Below, in pieces: positions 49,501 to 56,922 of a stretch of 64,000 nucleotides of DNA; position 1 is the first letter of the stretch, and the number at the start of each line of letters is the position of its first letter. Under the pieces are notes generated by a model that made no database searches, was not told the origin of the DNA, and saw only the letters and a list, made by a program, of their open reading frames with translations. The position numbers were made by a program, and so were the translations under genes. This DNA comes from an uncultured Planctomycetaceae bacterium (GTDB lineage: Bacteria > Planctomycetota > Planctomycetia > Planctomycetales > Planctomycetaceae): the NCBI GenBank assembly GCA_937916515.1, contig CALFSX010000154.1:19158-83157 (forward strand), read 5' to 3'.

Positions 49501-50131
49501 ACGAACGGTTTTCCGGCGAAGTCTTAACGGTCGCCAGAAGTTCAATTTCAACAACGCGCTGCCCTGCCTTCTTCAGCAGTAATTCGTATTTACCGTCGGA
49601 GACACCTCGAAGGATCGTGTTTTCTTCGTCGTCGGATGTAACCTTGCCGACCGCCGCGTTTCCAAAGTTCAGCGGTAATCTGGCCCAGCCGTTTTCCTTC
49701 AGCACCGTAATTTTGAATTCGGCTGTCAATCGCACAACTTCTTTTTCAACGGTGCCATCGAAGCGCGACTGAGTAATAATAGCGTCAATCGCGGTCTTTT
49801 CGGCGGCGTCGCGATTCATATAGGACTTCAGCAGTTCTATATATTCTGAGTACGGAATGACCGCCGACGCATCCTGGCTGTTAAAAACTTTGCTCAGTTC
49901 TTTAAACGGAACGTATATCAGCCTGTCCCAGTCATTGACGCTGGTCGTCTCTGTTTCCGCCGCGGGTTGTCGCGGCGGCGGCGTGGCATCTTCCTGAGCA
50001 ATCGCCAAAGGCGAGGCAAAAACAGAAATAAGCAGGAAGTATCGTATCAGGCTGGCTGCTGCAGGCATGCCGGCGGCCCCTTGGGTTGGAGACTGAACTA
50101 TCGTAGGAATTGAAGACTGTATTTTGGGCAT
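46550..50131 (-). CDS. Large exported membrane protein (1193 residues), paralogous to its downstream neighbour
   Basis: No named family. A signal peptide ends at ASPLAIAQE (about 39-47). The FKELSKVF (76-83) and VIPYSEYIELLKSY (91-104) segments match the N-terminal modules of the giant protein encoded downstream. About 950 residues of beta-rich repeats follow, with strands such as GVLVLQVKP and FQVQNAGIDTYRLSVP. Three hydrophobic helices occupy about 1030-1110, and a proline-rich tail of about 80 residues (PTPPTPEPPQTTDGPSNAPP) ends the protein. It stops at TGA overlapping the next ATG. The gene is first in its transcript, with a 593-base gap upstream. Likely an envelope protein acting with the giant; the function is unknown. 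Confidence 0.8.
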   Translation of the reverse strand: MPKIQSSIPTIVQSPTQGAAGMPAAASLIRYFLLISVFASPLAIAQEDATPPPRQPAAETETTSVNDWDRLIYVPFKELSKVFNSQDASAVIPYSEYIELLKSYMNRDAAEKTAIDAIITQSRFDGTVEKEVVRLTAEFKITVLKENGWARLPLNFGNAAVGKVTSDDEENTILRGVSDGKYELLLKKAGQRVVEIELLATVKTSPENRSFALSCPSVSINELTLAIPEPDQSIEIAPLQVLLPVEGSEGNRTVIKASLGSTNQFEVRWSPEAGSKPLMDLLTSATNHTEVRMDPGLVQSTASVNFEVLRGELTEVSLRAPVDARIIDVVSSKGRIKNWTSEPAGDSHQKIRIELLTPVSDRFQVEIQTERTLEGDTIQLIGKSEDGKFQGVHADGTVRESGQIRVTADSSLTSLVRTQSGVKRTNATTTKGSDASSVQAWDFSGTTGVLVLQVKPVEPRLLADQTTQIIFDDDELRLKTHINYVVERAGVFQLRLSYPSTLTIDNVRADGMSEFNIDKSEGVLTLSLTQKRIGEIGVDITAHQSFDSAGEGIETQIPTIAPLDVERDQGQIAVFAPQFLDVVTVDEKLSGLFPTEAGQVKAVGMAVGVATWKYTQRPFVLAVKTSARPAQINASTATTVSVEPDVVKVSGLITFQVQNAGIDTYRLSVPESIADDVRFSSANPARIIQQRNKAAEAIDGWVTWTLVLQNEVTGPVQFSADWEIPLAEFSDETDEHTLKVEPIRVLPPFEKDQADKRKVTLTQTRGELKLLRHESLSISATGDGDTIESIDVRELELLPQSGYLAFRYFSQPAAAIVSIRKHEIHEVVATVVSRAAFEIVTDKQMLANYRCRLRITSSERQRLRIDLPAGADLQAPLLNTARTTFEKAQDATTEEGWEAYYVNISRSATSDEQFLLTFQFGLAISNADRFPYEGRGSKQILRLPLIGENTGGAVVQETRVAVWAPKDIAQVGEPRNFSLSGRQVWNFWTPLVSPTSPQEAQALNQWIGDNSASADFAQQGNVSVYRALGRQSQINIVWWNRPFLVAIISGALLFVGLILRRTSWENRLTLTIIGCMAWAFWSLKDSSEAFQFLSAGSYGLLAVIGIWIAGLFLGQKTASEQPPENNRSTEPTPPTPEPPQTTDGPSNAPPQEPPNPAPAESKSLSPETIPIPPGAISPSPGVSEWMNSLMGGK

Positions 50132-50724
50132 CTACCCCAGTCTGGTTCGAGACCCTAATTCTACCAATTGCGCCGAATTTACATATTCAACATGCCGCAC
50201 AAAACACATTCGTCGCACGAATGATGTTATGACTGTTGACGAATTCAGGCGGTGGCTCCAACGTTTCAGTGCCCGGAACAGATAGACGGACTCGGAAATT
50301 GCTGAAAATCGGTCGTTCTGGGGGAACATGCGAGCAACTGTCTCGCCGCCGGATTAACTGGAATGGCACTCAGGACAACGTACGTGATGCTAAAGACAGC
50401 TCTGGCTCGCCGTTCTTCTTGGTCTTCGAACTGGTCGACGTAAACGTCGGAACTGCACAATTCTGCAACTGCTTCTTTCAAAGAGTCACCTGGTTCGGAT
50501 TAACCTTAGACTGGTTCGTCCGTTCATAAATTGCCTTCACCGAACGCACGGATTCCAAAGCAACTTTTGCCTTGAATCCTGCACCAAATCGACGCCGTTT
50601 GCGCACCATCCTGCACCTCCAGACGATGCCACAATAACCTTTTGAATCAAATACGAAATTCCACCTTCACGGCTTGTCCGGATATTTGCAGGTCACTTCA
50701 GGCACTGATTGGGATGAGATTTGC
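50132..50724. other. 593-base gap between the SCO-CRTAC gene and the giant-protein pair
   Basis: ORFs here (50132-50329 minus, 50236-50529 plus) have no family. A fragment of about 40 bases near 50146-50175 recalls a tRNA D-arm but cannot fold as a tRNA, so I call nothing. The promoter for the two giant genes should lie at the left end. Confidence 0.4.
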
Positions 50725-53325
50725 TTAGTTCGGCTGGACAATCTTCAGGAGTTGATTTGCGGCCAATGGTCCCTCAATAATTTGTTGTTGGCTGTTTGGC
50801 CAAAGCACGTGTACTTTCTTGACGGTTGAATTTTTGCCAAGGCCAAAGTAGAGCGGCGTGACGCTTTGGGAAAGATATCCTGATGCACCATTATGTAATT
50901 GTCGAGTTGTTCCGGATGTTGTTTCGACACTTACGATCGTTCCCCATGCGTTGTGTCCCGAAACGGTGCCATGCAATTCAATCTTAAGGAATTGCACGGC
51001 GGGCGATTCATTTCGGAAGACCTGTGGACGCGTATTGAATTCGTTCGTAACGATGTCCAGGTCACCATCGTTATCGAAATCAAAGACTGCACAGGATCGA
51101 GTGCCTGTTGCGGACCAAACGACACACTCACCTTCGCGGCCCTGACGTAAGCGGCTATCTGCATCAAGTTCGGAAAAGTTCAACGAAAACCACGGGGCAA
51201 GCCTTTCGAATGGTCTGCGTGGCTCAATGCCTGCCGTGAACTGGGAATCGACAAAGGTCTGGCCAGAAGAATTCCATAACAGGGAGTTAACAGAATAGCG
51301 GTATGGAAAACACATACTTGAACAGACAAAAACATCTTGAAAGCCGTCAGCATCGAAGTCCCCGTTGCTCAAGCCCCACGGCCAGTAGTTCTCTGCATTA
51401 ATGGCATCAGAAACCTCCTCATACTTGCCACGGCCAACTTGTTTGAAGAACGCATTCCCGTAGATACTTCGACCTTTGCTTTTAAGAAACTCTTCCGGCC
51501 AGGTAATAGCCGACTTCTGTTTCTCAAGTTCCGGGCCAACATCCTGGCTCATGTCAGAGTGCATGTCTGTCAGGAACAGATCAAACAGTCCATTGTTGTC
51601 GAAATCAAAAACGGTGGCGCCCATTGTTCCCCACGGAGTCGCCTCAAAAAAATCAATTGTTTCATCTACAAACTGCATTCCCTGGTGATTGATATAGAGG
51701 TGATCGTGTCCCTGCATGTTGCAAACATACAAGTCCTGCCAGTTGTCGTTATTTGCATCAAATACGATGGCGGTGCCACTCCAGCTGGAGTTGTCGCCCA
51801 ATCCAGCAGACTTTGTCACATCCTCAAAACGGTTGTCCCCGACGTTTCGGTACAGTATTGAATGCTCAGTCAGTTCCGGTAGAAGGTGCCCGGCGAAGGC
51901 GTCAGGCCGACCGACGAAGTAATCCAGGTTAGTTGCAGGTTGAGAATTGGTAATGTCATGACGAACGCTGACTTGTTCATCTGTCGTGAATTTCCCAACG
52001 TTGCATAGATACAGGTCTGGCAGACCATCCAGGTCGTAGTCAAAGAACGTTGCACTTGAAGAGTGACCGAAATACGACAAGCCTGCTTCAGCAGTAATAT
52101 CCGTAAATCGCCCAGCGCCATCATTTTCCAGCAACACATTTCCACTTCGAATGGAAGTGACAAACAAATCCGGATCACCATCATTGTCTATATCACAAAA
52201 CGATGCAGCGACAGAGAGGCGATCGACCAGCCCAACGCCTGCCTTTTCTGTAATGTTTTCAAACTGTCCGTTACCAGTGCATCGCCAAAGTTCGTTGGGG
52301 CCAACCTGCGAAGTGAAGTACAAGTCAAGCAGACCGTCACCATCAATGTCAGCAATACTGACGCTATTTCCATGGTCATAGTGATTAACGAGAAGCCTGT
52401 GTCGCTGGTCATCCACAATCTGCGGAGTGAACGTAATTCCCGTCGATTCTACACATTCTTCAAATTTCAGTTGTGCTGTCAGGTCCCGTGATTGAAGTTC
52501 AGAAAGTTCGTCGTGGGCAGCCTTCGCCAGCCAGCCTGAATCCAGGATATTGGCGGGCTGAGCGATATGGCTCATGTTGTCAGGTAGTTTATATTGTCGT
52601 AACAATTCGGCATCTGGTTCAAATTCAGGAAGAACGATATCAATTGCAGTCCAGAGTTGCTCAAACCCCGACTCTTCCAGTGCGTCAAAATAGCCGCGAA
52701 TTTTTCCAGTCCGGTCGATCAGCGCAAACTTCGATTCGTGCGCGATTGGAATAAGAGGGTCATTGGGATTTGGAGCAACAGCCATCCCCATACTATCCTT
52801 GCTGAATGCCCAAATGGCATTTTGATCTCCGGTCAGGAACGACCACGATTCGAGATCTGCAGCGTAGTGAGAGGCGTAGTCCAGTAATACGCGGGGGGTA
52901 TCCGTTTTCGGATCGACGGAAATGCTAATGAGTTGAATGCCTGATGCGGCCGTCTTCTGCAGACGTTCCTGTAAAGCCTTCATTGCTTTCGACTGTCGCG
53001 GACACGTACCGGGACAGGTTGTGAAAATAAAGTTGACGATAGCCAGTTTGCCAGCGATTTCTTTGTTGGTGAAGGCCAGTCCGTGTTGATCGATGAATTC
53101 GAATTGACCAGTGGAGCGGGCCTGTGCACGGCCAATCAGGCCGGTGGGATCCTTCGCAGTTTTTGTTGTAGACGGTAAATCCCCGTCGTCTGGTTTTGTC
53201 GCGGTATTGCCCTGTTCCCGACATCCTTGAGTAAACAGGATTAGTGATAAAATCACCACGCGGGGAGTCTTCACATTCACCAAACGCGATAAACCTGATT
53301 GCCGGATCATAAGGCCAGATGTCAT
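50725..53325 (-). CDS. SCO1/SenC domain fused to FG-GAP/CRTAC1 and ASPIC/UnbV domains
   Basis: The 866-residue exported protein joins two unlike parts. The N-terminal SCO part has copper ligands C104 and C108 in FTTCPGTCPRQ and H196 in IPIAHESKFALIDRTGKIRGYFDA, typical of copper chaperones for cytochrome oxidase. A hydrophobic start (VVILSLILFTQGC) could be a lipoprotein signal with C35. From about 310 on come FG-GAP/VCBS repeats with Ca-binding loops (DIDGDGLLDLYF, DIDNDGDPDLFV and more), then the ASPIC/UnbV domain at the C-terminus (AWGTIVSVETTSG). The pieces are each known families; the fusion is the odd part. It is the last gene of the minus-strand cluster, 46 bases after the beta-helix gene. 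Confidence 0.9.
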   Translation of the reverse strand: MTSGLMIRQSGLSRLVNVKTPRVVILSLILFTQGCREQGNTATKPDDGDLPSTTKTAKDPTGLIGRAQARSTGQFEFIDQHGLAFTNKEIAGKLAIVNFIFTTCPGTCPRQSKAMKALQERLQKTAASGIQLISISVDPKTDTPRVLLDYASHYAADLESWSFLTGDQNAIWAFSKDSMGMAVAPNPNDPLIPIAHESKFALIDRTGKIRGYFDALEESGFEQLWTAIDIVLPEFEPDAELLRQYKLPDNMSHIAQPANILDSGWLAKAAHDELSELQSRDLTAQLKFEECVESTGITFTPQIVDDQRHRLLVNHYDHGNSVSIADIDGDGLLDLYFTSQVGPNELWRCTGNGQFENITEKAGVGLVDRLSVAASFCDIDNDGDPDLFVTSIRSGNVLLENDGAGRFTDITAEAGLSYFGHSSSATFFDYDLDGLPDLYLCNVGKFTTDEQVSVRHDITNSQPATNLDYFVGRPDAFAGHLLPELTEHSILYRNVGDNRFEDVTKSAGLGDNSSWSGTAIVFDANNDNWQDLYVCNMQGHDHLYINHQGMQFVDETIDFFEATPWGTMGATVFDFDNNGLFDLFLTDMHSDMSQDVGPELEKQKSAITWPEEFLKSKGRSIYGNAFFKQVGRGKYEEVSDAINAENYWPWGLSNGDFDADGFQDVFVCSSMCFPYRYSVNSLLWNSSGQTFVDSQFTAGIEPRRPFERLAPWFSLNFSELDADSRLRQGREGECVVWSATGTRSCAVFDFDNDGDLDIVTNEFNTRPQVFRNESPAVQFLKIELHGTVSGHNAWGTIVSVETTSGTTRQLHNGASGYLSQSVTPLYFGLGKNSTVKKVHVLWPNSQQQIIEGPLAANQLLKIVQPN

Positions 53326-53371
53326 TCTTCACGTTTCTCTAATATCAGTTGTTACGAATCGTCGTTTTAGT

Positions 53372-54604
53372 TTACTGTCGAAATCCCACATCAGCATATC
53401 CTGCATTTGCCGGAACGTAAGTTTCATCGAACATAGGGGCGCCTGCATCAAACACGTTCTTTTTTCTCGACACGTTGCCCTTTAGGTCTGGGTTTTTCGA
53501 GTGGAAAAAGCATCTGTCAACACCGTCTGCGTTTACGATGTCAATCTCGTAGGGGTGGCCTGGCCTGGATCCGTCTGAGGCATCGTTGGATGCGAAAATT
53601 GTATTTGAGTATTCACTTGCAACCCCACGGTCATCCACAGCATTCCAGTTTCCCAGGAAAGTGCAACGATCAATTTGTGCGCGGCTTCCCGGAAATACCG
53701 TTAGTGCCCCGGAACCGTGCGTTTCGTTATACGATAGATTGTATTTCTGCAGTACTTCGCTCATTCCATAATTGCCGACGTTGTCCACAAACAAGCAATT
53801 CTGCATCTTGACGGAACTGCCCTGAAGCACGTCCACAGCGGAGCCTGTTGCTGGACATCGATTGCGCATGAATCGACAGTCTGTGAAAACCGGCGGAATG
53901 TCCTGAAATCCCTGTTGTTCAATTGAAACCGCACCTCCGCACAGTTGTGTGACGTTGTCTACGAAATCAATCTTTTCGAAGACGGGAGACGACTGGCCAA
54001 AAATCTTCAATGCCCCACCGTCCATGTAATAAAACAGTCCTCGCTTAAGGAAGGGCGTTCGTTTCTCGAAGTCTTCGAGCGGAACACCTCCATTGGTGGC
54101 AAGCCCCTTTGCGCCGGTAATTGTCAGATTGCGGATACGAGTCTTCGATGAAACTCCATCTCCACAATAGACTACGTGACTGACCGATGCGGCGTCCGGG
54201 GTGTCCGGAGATCGAGCTGAAAGAATCGCTCCCTCTTGCCCTTCGACGGTGACCCCGTCATGAATTGCGGTAATAGCCAGTAGACAAAACCTTGTTGTTG
54301 ACGTCTGGTACGTTCCTGGCCTCAAAATCAATCGCCTATCTTCAGATGCTGCTGCGGCATCATCTAATCCTTTTTGAAGATCCTGGTCTGGCCCGACGTA
54401 GACTGGGCCTGCTGGAACTGCAGCAAAATCGCCATTTGGTTGTGGCGTGTCGTCCGTGCAGCCCATCACGCAGATGGCTATAAGTGTTGAAGAGACAGCT
54501 TGCCTGATAATTTTCAGAAAACAAAGTCGCTGGGTGTCGCCGACAGGACGGTCGGCGCCGGAATTTCCAGCGGTATTTGATTGAATATCATACACGTTAT
54601 TCAA
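53372..54604 (-). CDS. Parallel beta-helix lipoprotein
   Basis: The 410-residue protein has a signal-anchor or lipoprotein leader (AVSSTLIAICVMGC, cysteine near 48). A right-handed parallel beta-helix follows, with short repeated rungs such as RNLTITGAKG, EKIDFVDNVTQLCGGAVSIEQQGF, FTDCRFMRNRCP and QNCLFVDNVGNYG. This fold occurs in pectate lyase-like and NosD-like proteins; no catalytic residues are recognised. Start codons are unusual: TTG at 54604 or GTG at 54595, both close to the end of the previous gene. The gene follows the small membrane protein (overlap of eight bases) and precedes the SCO fusion gene, in the cluster of exported proteins. Confidence 0.78.
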   Translation of the reverse strand: MNNVYDIQSNTAGNSGADRPVGDTQRLCFLKIIRQAVSSTLIAICVMGCTDDTPQPNGDFAAVPAGPVYVGPDQDLQKGLDDAAAASEDRRLILRPGTYQTSTTRFCLLAITAIHDGVTVEGQEGAILSARSPDTPDAASVSHVVYCGDGVSSKTRIRNLTITGAKGLATNGGVPLEDFEKRTPFLKRGLFYYMDGGALKIFGQSSPVFEKIDFVDNVTQLCGGAVSIEQQGFQDIPPVFTDCRFMRNRCPATGSAVDVLQGSSVKMQNCLFVDNVGNYGMSEVLQKYNLSYNETHGSGALTVFPGSRAQIDRCTFLGNWNAVDDRGVASEYSNTIFASNDASDGSRPGHPYEIDIVNADGVDRCFFHSKNPDLKGNVSRKKNVFDAGAPMFDETYVPANAGYADVGFRQ

Positions 54605-55043
54605 CGGCTTTCACTGTGAACGATTGGGTGTGTTCTGGCGAAAAACTGCCGCAGCCTTGCAGGAGACTGAATGACCATTTCCCGACTTCAAATGTCATTG
54701 GCATGACTACCGTTACGTTCGGCAATACCACCACGGCTTGTTTCGTGTCTGATTGTTGCACTGTGTAAACGTAGTCGCAACTCGTGTAGCTTACCGTGAT
54801 GGGTGTGTTTGCTTTGACGATTGCCTGAAAAACCATGTTGGAATTGATTTCTGCCGTCGTTAATGCAGGCGATTCAAATCGCCCAGCTCTGATTAAGATC
54901 TTCAGTTCATGGCTTCGAACATGAGGTGTGATCCAATTGCTGATGAGCATGCACGTCACCAACAGAACGCTGATGGCAGAACATACTGACAAACGTTTTT
55001 CAATTTCCTGCTTAAGGACGGGGGCCCGGATCGGATGCTTCAT
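54597..55043 (-). CDS. Small membrane-anchored protein, function unknown
   Basis: The 148-residue protein has an N-terminal transmembrane helix (about 20-38, VCSAISVLLVTCMLISNW) and a beta-rich exported domain of about 105 residues with IRAGRFESP, ITVSYTSCDYVYTVQQ and VVVLPNVTVVMP strands and two cysteines that could pair. No named family. The ATG at 55043 (AGGA eight bases ahead) overlaps the cytochrome gene's 3' end by 32 bases. The frame opens earlier at a TTG (55070), but that choice is less likely. It belongs to the cluster that includes the cytochrome and SCO genes. Confidence 0.65.
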   Translation of the reverse strand: MKHPIRAPVLKQEIEKRLSVCSAISVLLVTCMLISNWITPHVRSHELKILIRAGRFESPALTTAEINSNMVFQAIVKANTPITVSYTSCDYVYTVQQSDTKQAVVVLPNVTVVMPMTFEVGKWSFSLLQGCGSFSPEHTQSFTVKAVE

Positions 55044-56922
55044 TGGTTTTTCCTGCTGCTTCTGCCGCAAGTATTCTGGCTAACAAATCAGATTGGGCAT
55101 CAGCTTCTACGGGCTTGCCAGTCACCGAAAGCAATTCGATCAGACTCCGACGCGCCGAGTGTAAGAGCGGATTGGTGGATAGTACTTCCTTCCACGCTTC
55201 TATCGCCTGTTCGTTTTTCTGCATGCTGGAAAGCAATCTTGCTTTGTGGGCCTGAAGTTGCCAGTTCCACGGTGCACGCTTAATAATTCTTTCCAGGCTG
55301 CTAAGTGCCAAATCGTAGTCACCTTGCGTTTCAGCAATGATTGCGTATACGTCGAGCGCCGATTCGTTGTCTGGTTGCACTTTGATAGCACGTTCAGCCA
55401 ACAGCCTGGCAGCTTGAAAATCGCCAAGTCGAATCAGCAAGCGAGCGGCCGCAATGTATGCCTGGCTATCATCATCAACGTTGTTAATCGAAGGAGCCAA
55501 CAGGTTCATTGCCTCGATTGCGTCTGATTTTGAATGAATATTCTTCTCTAGTTTTAGTGCATATGCTCGGCGTAAATCATCGCGAGAGACAGGCTGGGTC
55601 GTTGGTTCAAAAATGTCCAAATCGGGGGGAGTGGAACTAACGGTTGCGGGTAATTCATAGCTTCGCAACACGCGATGGTCCGTGTGTGCTGTGTGCGGCA
55701 CATCGATCGTTGACGAGGGAGGCATGTGGCATTGAATACATGAATCTTCCGGAGACTTTTTCTGTCGAGTTGTTATTGGCACTTTACAGCCATGACCTGC
55801 ATCAGCATGGCACTGAAGGCAACTTCGCCGATAGAACTCAACTCGCTCCGACTCAAGCGGTGTTCGGTGTGGATTGTGGCAACTAATGCAACCTAATTTC
55901 CCTTTGCTTTCTTTGTAGCACCGACTGGCGACCATCTGTTCCACCTGGCTGACTGCTTCAAACTGAGAGGATGATGCGTCCAGAGCTGGTTTGTTTACAA
56001 ACGTTACCCAGATGTCTGATAATCGATCACCCGGACGAAAGTCATATTCGGATCGAGAATTTCGTAAAATTCGGTCACGCCCATGCAGATGGCATTGATA
56101 GCAAACACTATCTCTGCGACTTGCTTCCAGCTTTCCAGGGTTGACGATTTGGTCCCGTTTTACCGATTTCGATTCGCCAGATTGAAAAGCAACATGTTGT
56201 GCCCCGGGACCATGGCAGCGTTCACACCCAATAGTTGCTTCAAGGAAAACAGGTTGCTGAAATCGATCTGCCTCGTTTGGTAAACGATTTGCGTTTCCTG
56301 TATGACAGGTAATACAGCCATCTGAGATTCTTCGACTAAAACGGGGGTGTTCGGAATGATCATAGCCTGGCGACAGATCCCATGTCTGTTTCTGCGAATA
56401 CCATGTTAACGGAGCCTGATACAGGCTGCCATTATTGACTGTGACGAATGAGTACCCACGCGTGCCCGAGCCAACCGCAAAATCGACGCGACATGATTGC
56501 TCATAGATCAGGCCATGTTCATCTCTCATGCTTTCAGTTTGCTTCAAAAGGCCGGATTCCAGAGTCACCGAATAGTCACGACCAAACGCTGCTATGTCGG
56601 CAGGCAACGATGATTGCGCGAATTCCGTCAGTTCCGAAGTTAGCTGAACAGACTTTCCCATTGGATGTTGCGAAAAGTAGTCCTCGCTTATTTCGCGATG
56701 ACATTCGACACACCCTGCGCTGCCCACGTATTGGTCATCTCGACGATGATCGACGGGCAACAGGGTTTGTCGCTGGGCGGTCGGATGTTGGCCAGTTGAA
56801 TCTACCGAATGTTCATTTCGGCAGCCAAGCATGCAGATGGCAGGTATCATCAAGATCCAACACACTGCAGCCCCCGAAGTTCGAAGGCAGGCACCACGAA
56901 TCCAAAACTGTGCGTACAACAT
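55012..56922 (-). CDS. Multihaem cytochrome c (seven CXXCH) with TPR domain
   Basis: Seven haem-binding CXXCH motifs occur in the 636 residues: CVECH (71), CITCH (203), CERCH (233), CYQCH (274), CISCH (345), CLQCH (368) and CIQCH (395), in a layout like the cytochrome c554/multihaem group. An exported N-terminus has a possible lipoprotein cysteine (MLGC34). The C-terminal 200 residues form TPR helices (about 430-620). The ATG at 56922 overlaps the TGA of the CRTAC gene (TGATG); a longer frame to 57183 would have an unlikely N-terminus. The protein probably transfers electrons in the periplasm; the partner is unknown. The gene lies inside an operon with FG-GAP and SCO proteins. Confidence 0.9.
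   Translation of the reverse strand: MLYAQFWIRGACLRTSGAAVCWILMIPAICMLGCRNEHSVDSTGQHPTAQRQTLLPVDHRRDDQYVGSAGCVECHREISEDYFSQHPMGKSVQLTSELTEFAQSSLPADIAAFGRDYSVTLESGLLKQTESMRDEHGLIYEQSCRVDFAVGSGTRGYSFVTVNNGSLYQAPLTWYSQKQTWDLSPGYDHSEHPRFSRRISDGCITCHTGNANRLPNEADRFQQPVFLEATIGCERCHGPGAQHVAFQSGESKSVKRDQIVNPGKLEASRRDSVCYQCHLHGRDRILRNSRSEYDFRPGDRLSDIWVTFVNKPALDASSSQFEAVSQVEQMVASRCYKESKGKLGCISCHNPHRTPLESERVEFYRRSCLQCHADAGHGCKVPITTRQKKSPEDSCIQCHMPPSSTIDVPHTAHTDHRVLRSYELPATVSSTPPDLDIFEPTTQPVSRDDLRRAYALKLEKNIHSKSDAIEAMNLLAPSINNVDDDSQAYIAAARLLIRLGDFQAARLLAERAIKVQPDNESALDVYAIIAETQGDYDLALSSLERIIKRAPWNWQLQAHKARLLSSMQKNEQAIEAWKEVLSTNPLLHSARRSLIELLSVTGKPVEADAQSDLLARILAAEAAGKTNEASDPGPRP

Noticed and set aside
50140..50180. 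tRNA-like fragment (GCAATTGGTAGA and TTCGA on the minus strand)
   Set aside because: The D-arm stem does not close, no anticodon or acceptor stem can be drawn and the order of the parts is wrong.
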